This document shows, piece by piece, positions 58,101 through 64,000 of a DNA stretch of 64,000 bases (the first letter of the stretch is position 1; every line of letters starts with the position of its first letter). The notes below the pieces were generated by a model. That model made no database searches and was not told where the DNA came from. It saw only the letters and a program-made list of their open reading frames with translations. This DNA is from Mercurialis annua (Eukaryota > Streptophyta > Magnoliopsida > Malpighiales > Euphorbiaceae): contig NC_065573.1 in the NCBI RefSeq assembly GCF_937616625.2, forward strand, positions 15,267,001 to 15,331,000, written 5' to 3'. A program made the translations under genes and the position numbers.

Positions 58101-60116
58101 CGGGATTCAAAACTTGGGATAATTAACAACTTGCGGATGATCCTTCCATGCATGTTACATTTTATCATATTTACTATATATCAGTGACAGTCCGTACAGA
58201 ATCAAATTTTTTCACTTATTTCGTTTCGGTTTTCTATTATCCAAAAAACCAATTGGTTTTGGTCTACCTTACCTTGTGGTCAAATATTTTAGGAGTTGCC
58301 AAGGATTGAAATTTATACCTTTCAATTATAGAGGCTCTGATTAGGGGTGTGCGTAATGACCTGTGGATGGATCCTTCCCTGCATGTTATATTTTATCATT
58401 TTTACTATATGTCAGTTACTCCGAATAAATTTTTTGCACTTATTTCGGTTTGGTTTCCTATTATCCAATAATCTGATCAGTTTTGGTCCACCTTAGCTTA
58501 TACTGAAATATTTTAATAAACTAAACGGGAGTTGCCAAGGATCGCACTCTATACCTTTCAATCATAGAGGCTCTGATTAGGGGTGTGCATGATTAAGATG
58601 GACATGTGTGCTTGTTTGTTCACACTTGAAGCCCGATGAGCATTTGCGTACAGGGATATATTAAGATAATACTATGTTTGGAATCTCGCCTAACAAGTTG
58701 AGCTATTGGATGAATTGGTTATTTGACAAGCGCTTAATACTTTTAAATGTGTTTCATAACCCTATATAGACCCAATTTTCATTTTCTAATTGCTATTTGT
58801 TAGAGAATGACTTGTATGCCCTTAGCATATTTTTAATTCACAACTAATATACCTTAAAACTCTAATTTTAATCTTCATACAATTTATCTGCGTAAACTAT
58901 TATTGACTACTATATTTCACATTGACTATTTTAGCACTTAATTTTCAGTTTTTCCAAATGCTTATTTGTCTGTTTGGATCTTGCCACCTCAAAGCTTTGA
59001 TCGTTGATTTTTGTGGCGTTTGTAACTGTGAACTCTGCTGTTTTTGGTCTCGCAGGCCATCTCCTTTTCAAACTTGTATGCACCTGAGCACCTGATTGTT
59101 AATGTAAAAGATGCGGAAAAGTGGGAAAGGTCTATTGAGAATGCAGGTATTGTCCTACTCACTATATATTATATCTTTGTTAACACATTTGATTTATTTA
59201 TTGCTCTCAATTTCCTTCCTGCACTTATGTTGTCGTTTCAAGACCAGTTCCATGCTTGTGTGAGCTGAAAATATTGTTTGGTAAAGGGATTTAATTTGAT
59301 CATTGACGTTAAAGTTGCTTTTGTGAACTGATGGATTCATTAAGGTCAGATGGCTACTGTCTATAGCCGAATGGAACTATAAGAGTGAAAATTTGTTTCC
59401 AAAGTGCTAGGACTTTATTTCTTGTTTCTATATATTAGCCTGCCTGTGTTTACCTTAGGGATACAAAAGGAGATCCATTGTGGCCAAATTTTGTTTCACA
59501 TTTTAAAAGATTTAGCAAAGTCCTAGCATTCATATCTTTATTTTCATCTTTGCATCTGTTGTGAAGAAGAAAAAAAGTTACTTCTGCCTTCTAGACTGAT
59601 CAATTATGACCTGTGGGTTTGGCTATGTATTTTAACAGCTGAAGTATATTGAAAGTGGAAGAGGCATATTAAGGAACAAATTATACAGCTTGTAACTAGA
59701 TTGCGTAGTTGAACTGCCATACAAGTCTAATAGAAAGATAAAGAGTTATCAACGTGTTTATGCTATGAAAGCAGTAATAACTGTAACGTAATAAAATTGA
59801 ATATAAAGTTTGTTTGATTGGCGATGTAGGTTCCGTATTCTTGGGGCAATGGACGCCAGAGAGTGTTGGAGATTATGCAAGTGGGACAAACCATGTATTA
59901 CCAACATATGGTTATGCAAGGATGTACGGCGGGGTTTCCTTGGATTCATTCCTTAAATACATGACTGTACAGTCACTGACCGAGGAAGGTCTGAGAAACC
60001 TCGGTCCGTGTGTCGCAAAAATGGCTGAAGTCGAAGGACTGGAAGCCCACAAGAGAGCTGTAACTCTAAGACTCGAGGATATTGAAGCCAGACAAGTTAC
60101 AAGCAACATGAGATAA
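52178..60116 (+). CDS. HISN8: Histidinol dehydrogenase, plastid, fourteen exons
   Basis: Catalyses the last two steps of histidine synthesis, L-histidinol to L-histidinal to L-histidine with NAD+, in plastids. Exons: 52178-52286, 52472-52593, 52676-52728, 54390-54462, 54607-54708, 54789-54890, 55015-55086, 55203-55265, 55364-55405, 56600-56659, 56905-57015, 57271-57441, 59056-59146, 59830-60116. All junctions are GT-AG and the frame is open over 1458 nt (485 residues). The Ser/Arg-rich start [14 protein letters not shown] is a transit peptide; the conserved enzyme begins at MKSYRLSEL. By comparison with the bacterial enzyme, zinc ligands are Q303, H306, D405 and H464, and the catalytic pair is E371-H372 (YAPEHL). 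[12 protein letters not shown] and [12 protein letters not shown] are family signatures. Length matches other plant HDH proteins. Introns 3 and 12 hold transposons. Confidence 0.96.
53704..54217. mobile_element. GC-rich MITE in HDH intron 3
   Basis: Terminal inverted repeats TATGAAGCACCGACAC and GTATCGGTGCTTCATA bound a 514-bp element, with the 10-bp direct repeat GGTTACAGCC at 53694-53703 and 54218-54227. The left arm has tandem GGGGACACGCC words and the right arm GTACCCGTACCC words, in keeping with inverted subterminal repeats. Duplication length suggests the Mutator-like superfamily. Confidence 0.9.
57743..58728 (+). mobile_element. TRIM-like element in HDH intron 12
   Basis: A 70-bp direct terminal repeat (TGTTAAGATAATACTATAG...GAATTGGTTATTTG) occurs at 57743-57809 and, diverged, at 58659-58728, the second ending ..TTTGACA. 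The first is followed at once by TGGTATCAGAG (57810-57820), the tRNA-Met primer site. Flanks AGCAC and AGCGC may be a mutated 5-bp duplication. There is no coding sequence. Internally a block of about 230 bp (CCTTCCATGCATGTTA; GGAGTTGCCAAGGAT..GGCTCTGATTAGGGGTG) is tandemly duplicated (58136-58350 and 58365-58590). Confidence 0.8.
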
Positions 60117-60332
60117 CAGTTTGAGCTTGCAACGCAATGCTACGGGTTCATTTTAGATTTGAGGATAGCCAATTGTTATGTCATTAATTGATATGGGTTG
60201 TGCAATTTTCTGGGGAAAATTAAATTAGTACTAAAAATTTGCAAATATCAAAGCTCTTTTGAAACACAAGTGAGCACCTATGCTTGCAGCAGTAGTTGCA
60301 AGCTGACAGTCCTGAAAGGCTGAAACTGTGAT

Positions 60333-60338
60333 AATAAA
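60333..60338 (+). terminator. Poly(A) signal of the HDH gene
   Basis: AATAAA about 217 bp after the stop codon, a plausible near-upstream element for 3' end formation. Confidence 0.5.
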
Positions 60339-60440
60339 CTTTCCATCTAAGATGTTAAAGACTCGTAATTGAGCCAAGAAAGAAACTTTTGCTTAGCAAG
60401 AAAAGGTTTTAAAAAAGGCAAGAGAAAATTTAAATATTAT

Positions 60441-61053
60441 GGCTTAATTTCTTAAAAAACTCCCACCTTACACTTTTTTTTTCGTTTATACCATGACTTT
60501 GTAAAACACCATTTGTACCCAATTTTGGGTTTTTATGTTTCATTCCTACCCAAAAGCATTAAATTGTACTCTTTTCATTTAGAAAAGAGTCATTTTTTCT
60601 ATTTTTAAAAATACAAATAAATCTTTAAACTTAAAAAATGATCAAATATATTCAAATAATTAATTAATTTTTTTAATTATATAAAATAAAAAAAAATAAA
60701 AAAATTATTATTATTTTTAATTTTTTTGTCAGAAATATTTTTAAAAAAAATTAAAAAAATAAACAAAAAATTCGGAATTATTTTTAAAAAAATTTAAAAA
60801 AATTATTATTATTTTTAATTTTTTGAAGAAGATGGTATTTTTGTACTATTAATAATTTTAATATCTAATTAGTATATAAGTTAAAAATGAAGGATTGTTT
60901 TAAACTCTTTTTCAAATGAAAAGAGTACAATTTAATATTTTTGGGTAGAGATGAAACATAAAAACTCAAAATTGGGTACAAATGGTGTTTTTACAAGGTC
61001 AGGGTATAAACGAAAAAAAAATACAAGGTGGAGGTTTTTTAAGAAATTAAGCC
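60441..61053. mobile_element. Foldback MITE with 9-bp target duplication
   Basis: GGCTTAATTTCTTAAAAAAC at the left is answered by TTTTTTAAGAAATTAAGCC at the right; inner blocks (CATTTGTACCCAATTTTG, AAAGAGT) are also inverted. AAATATTAT is repeated at 60432-60440 and 61054-61062. No coding capacity; the middle is A/T homopolymer-rich. Confidence 0.9.
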
Positions 61054-61182
61054 AAATATTATTGATGGAACTTGGACTTCTTCAAAAAGGCTTCTATGAA
61101 GCAAATTAAATCAGTTTGCTCATCATATGATAATTGTCTGATAAGCTTTCTGATGTGTAAGTATTTGAGCTTCGTAAGTTTT

Positions 61183-62549
61183 AGGGCTTTTTATATAAAA
61201 TACTGTTTTTTCTCCAACATTTACTTTTTTACCACCCTTTCTAAATCTTTACATTTCATACCAGATTTCTTTTCTTTTATACTACTTTTTGAAAAAACTT
61301 TACTTTTGATATTAATTCACATTTTCCATCATTTTCTTTCATCATTTTTAATTATTTTTTTCACCATTATATTTCTGCACTTAATATTTATCACATATTT
61401 TAATTTCAATTTTTTTTAATTTTTTTGATTTTTTTAATTTTTTTGGATTTTGACTTTTTTTTTACTGCTGATATTTTTCGTCAGTTTTAATATCAACATG
61501 AAATCAACACGAAATCAACATATGTAATAAATTCACTAATTTAAGTTTTTCAATCTTTTTTTGCACTAATTTTTATTTTTTAAACATTTTTTCAATTTGA
61601 TATCAATTTTTTTTATTTTATTTCACATATAATGTGTTCTTTTTCGTTAATGTTAAATCAAGTAAATATCAACATAATATCAACACAATATCAACATAAG
61701 ATCAACACTGTAACATTACAATAATTTAACATCATTATTGTCTTCTTCACCGATGATAAAATCAACAAAATATCAACCGAAAATCAACACAATATCAACA
61801 CTGTTATATTACAATAATTCAACATCATTATATGTCTTCTCCTTAATGCTACCATATCATTTATAGTCTCAATTTAATTTAATTTTTTTAGTTGATTTCA
61901 CAGACAATATTATCTTATTTTTCAATATTAAAATATAAAAAAAATCAGTTGATATCAACATAAAGTCAACATAAAATCAACAGCACTGTAACATTATAAT
62001 AATTCAGCAATCAATCATCATCAAGAAATCGTTTTGCAGAATAAAAAAACACAGAAACACAAAAAAATGCAGAAACAACAAAATTTTATTCTATAAAATC
62101 ACAAAATTATTCTACATAACATGAAATAAGTATTAGATTCTTTAAAGATACTCTTTATACATGTTTAATTGTGAAAAACAGTAATAAATAAACAAATTAC
62201 AGATCTGAAAATAAAAGAAAGAACAAAAAATTTCAGATCTGAAATCAAAACGATAAAAGAAAGATAAGAGCGAGATGAAGGCGGAACGGCGGAGGCGGAA
62301 CGATGAAAATGGAACGGCGGAGGCGGATTGATGCAAAGAACAAAAGGTGAGTTGAGAGGGAAAGGAGAGAGAAATCTGAGGAGAGAGAAAATAATCTTGT
62401 TTATGAGGGTTTGTGCTATTAGGATTCTATTTATATGAATGGTATAAAAGTAATAAATTCTTTTTTGTATGGTAGTTTTAAAATGTCAAATATGAGTCAG
62501 TATAAAAGTAAATCAAACTTGAATGTTGGTTATTTGAGTAAAAAGCCCT
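61183..62549. mobile_element. Non-autonomous DNA element, 1.4 kb
   Basis: The ends AGGGCTTTTTATATAAAA and ..GAGTAAAAAGCCCT are inverted repeats, and AAGTTTT is repeated at 61176-61182 and 62550-62556. A purine-rich stretch near 62260-62390 matches part of 9970-10160. No protein is recognised. Superfamily not assigned. Confidence 0.7.
61490..61990. repeat. Dispersed AATATCAACA decamer repeats
   Basis: Clusters of ATCAACA words, often as AATATCAACA in tandem, at 61490-61520, 61674-61710, 61759-61803 and 61948-61985, three of the clusters ending in a CACTGT word before an AATAATTCA/TTTAACA segment. The whole block is therefore a degenerate repeat of about 90-190 bp units. Confidence 0.7.
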
Positions 62550-62656
62550 AAGTTTTACATATTGTATGTAACTAGATGTAAGTCTCGTATATTTATGCGG
62601 AATCAAATTAATAATTTATTTAAGTAATAAATTTATTAAAATATATATATCTATAA

Positions 62657-63142
62657 TCTATATATACACTATATATAAAAGCACGGATGGGGGGGGGGGG
62701 GGACAGGCAAATTTACTGAATAATCCTTTTCAGTTTACTACTAAATAGAGGTTTTATAGTCATTAACTAATTAGTTATTTAATTAATCACTATTGTAATT
62801 AAAGTCCTAATTAGAATAGGTAGCTAAATTATCTCCAATTTAGTTTTTAGTATATAAAATTAACTAAATTGTCTCCAAATTAGTAGGAATACCTATCTTT
62901 TAGTTTGATTGAACTACAAAATTAAAAATACTGTATTTAATCAATATATTTTTATTTAAATTTCTATCTTATTATTTAGTATGGAAAAATATTTTTTACC
63001 GAATATATTATATTTACTTTTACAAAAATTCTTAACTAATTTAATATTAATTATAAATAAAAAATTGATATAATTATATTAAATTTACTAATATGTTACG
63101 TTACGTTACGAGCCACGTGCATAGCACGTAATGCGAAACTAG
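62657..63142 (+). mobile_element. Helitron-like element 1, non-autonomous
   Basis: The 5' end is TCTATATATACACTATATAT, followed by AAAAGC, typical of plant Helitrons. The 3' end is the hairpin ACGTGC-ATA-GCACGT (63115-63129), nine bases, then CTAG (63139-63142), with T next. There is no terminal inverted repeat and no coding sequence. A run of 14 G lies at 62689-62702. Confidence 0.75.
62689..62702 (+). repeat. Poly(G) run
   Basis: Fourteen consecutive G, where the neighbouring Helitron-like copy has GGCGGGGGA. Length may be an assembly artefact or a slippage product. Confidence 0.85.
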
Positions 63143-63899
63143 TATATATAAAAGCATGGATGGCGGGGGAACAAGTAAATTTACCGAAGTATCCTTCTAA
63201 AAAATATCTAATTAATTATTATTGGAAGGTTTTATTGTCATTACAAAGAAAAATTATTCTATCTAAATATTAGCTTTATGCTACTTTTAATACAATTAAA
63301 ATATTCACCTATTTTATTGTAGGCTTAATCCATATAAAGGTCCCTGTACTTTATACATTTTTTTCCATAGGTCCTTATACTTCATTTTTGTATTATTTGG
63401 TCCCTCTTCTTACCTATTTTTGATTTTCAGGTCCTTTATAAGTTTCTTCCGGTCCTTTTGTGTGGCTGGAGGAAACAAAAATTGTAAATAGAGGGACTGA
63501 AGGAATCAAAAATTGTAAGTAGAGGGACTGGAAAAAACTCACAAAGGACCTGAAGATCAAAAATAGGTAAGTAGAGTGACCAGATAATACAAAAATGAAG
63601 TATAAGGACCTACGGAAAAAAATGTGTAAAGTACAGAGACCTCTATATGGGTTTGGCCTTTATTGTATTTTATACTACATCTACCACTACAGACTATTGA
63701 ATATCAATTACATACTTCCTAAATTAGATGGACTATCGGATATTTACTAGTACATGTCTCATTAAATTTTAACTATTTATTGATGTTGGTAATAATTAAA
63801 GTATGGACAGTGGACAAGATTGATTAATGTAATAATATATTAATAAAATTTGAGGAGTCAGGTTACGAGTCGCGTACGTAATACGTAATGAGAAACTAG
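63143..63899 (+). mobile_element. Helitron-like element 2, abutting the first
   Basis: Its start TATATATAAAAGCATGGATG matches the interior start of element 1 (TATATATAAAAGCACGGATG), then both share ..AAATTTAC(T/C)GAA.TATCCTT. It ends with the small hairpin TACGT-AAT-ACGTA (63875-63887), eight bases, then CTAG (63896-63899), T next. A MITE is inserted in it. Confidence 0.7.
63321..63659. mobile_element. Foldback MITE inside Helitron-like element 2
   Basis: Inverted ends AGGCTTAATCCATATAAAGG and ..CTATATGGGTTTGGCCT, with inner inverted blocks (GTACTTTATACATTTTTTTC; GTCCTTATACTTCATTTTTG). TTATTGT is repeated at 63314-63320 and 63660-63666. Confidence 0.85.
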
Positions 63900-64000
63900 T
63901 ATATATAAAAATGTGAAAAGAAATTCATAATATGCAGACTAATAAAATAAAAATACAGTTTAATGTTAATAATAGATTACTTAAAAATACTGATGATAGT

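Noticed and set aside
1..64000. tRNA, rRNA or other structural RNA genes
   Set aside because: No cloverleaf with A and B boxes or rRNA-like segment was noticed; a covariance-model scan could not be run.

Overview
This window is nuclear DNA from a flowering plant, very probably a eudicot. It is AT-rich and intron-bearing, and it is packed with plant-specific mobile DNA: Sirevirus-like and other Ty1/copia elements, Ty3/gypsy LTRs, En/Spm (CACTA), hAT, Mutator-like, Helitron, TRIM and LINE remnants. Only two ordinary host genes are convincing. One is a mitochondrial-type P-class PPR protein gene of the PPR596/At1g80270 kind (21175-24420, three exons). The other is a complete plastid histidinol dehydrogenase gene (52178-60116, fourteen exons, 485 codons plus stop, with all catalytic and zinc-ligand residues present). 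The species cannot be named from the sequence.

Layout. 1-8127: a Sirevirus-like copia element on the minus strand, with 5' LTR, tRNA-Met primer site, gag, pol and an extra ORF after pol (the env position) that runs off the left edge. It is inserted in a long gypsy-type LTR whose remainder is 8128-9929. 9930-11744: MITE and unassigned DNA. 11745-18800: a decayed second copia element, interrupted between pol and its 3' LTR by a complete 2.6-kb solo LTR (12207-14809, target duplication TAACC). 18800-21050: AT-rich spacer. 21056-24600: PPR gene. 25352-25841: LINE 3' end. 26289-28728: Ogre-like LTR. 29200-37404: an 8.2-kb CACTA element (duplication AAA) with decayed TNP2 and TnpA/Transposase_24-like genes, holding a second CACTA (30665-32689) that itself holds a hAT-like element (30753-31689). 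37600-43600: MITEs, a LINE ORF1 relic, a plant-mobile-domain pseudogene and a 1.5-kb Mutator-like foldback element. 44038-47767: 5' part of an Athila-like gypsy element. 47753-51828: Ogre and Tekay-like LTR fragments. 52178-60340: HDH gene, with a MITE in intron 3 and a TRIM in intron 12. 60441-63899: MITEs and two abutting Helitron-like elements.

Most interesting signal. Three unrelated LTR retrotransposons here carry arrays of 12-16-bp dyad-symmetric sites centred on CGNNCG, arranged in pairs 20-21 bp centre to centre. In the solo LTR (13726-13814) and the Athila-like LTR (44215-44303) four 16-bp dyads are separated by exactly 5, 15 and 5 bp, although the dyad sequences differ. In the Sirevirus-like element, eight 14-bp dyads sit upstream of the LTR TATA box and another eight sit upstream of a second TATA box in front of the env-position ORF. 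The simplest inference is a shared architecture of helically phased, CpG-bearing binding sites in plant retrotransposon promoters, reused as an internal promoter in the Sirevirus. This rests on reading the sequence only; no search or assay was run.
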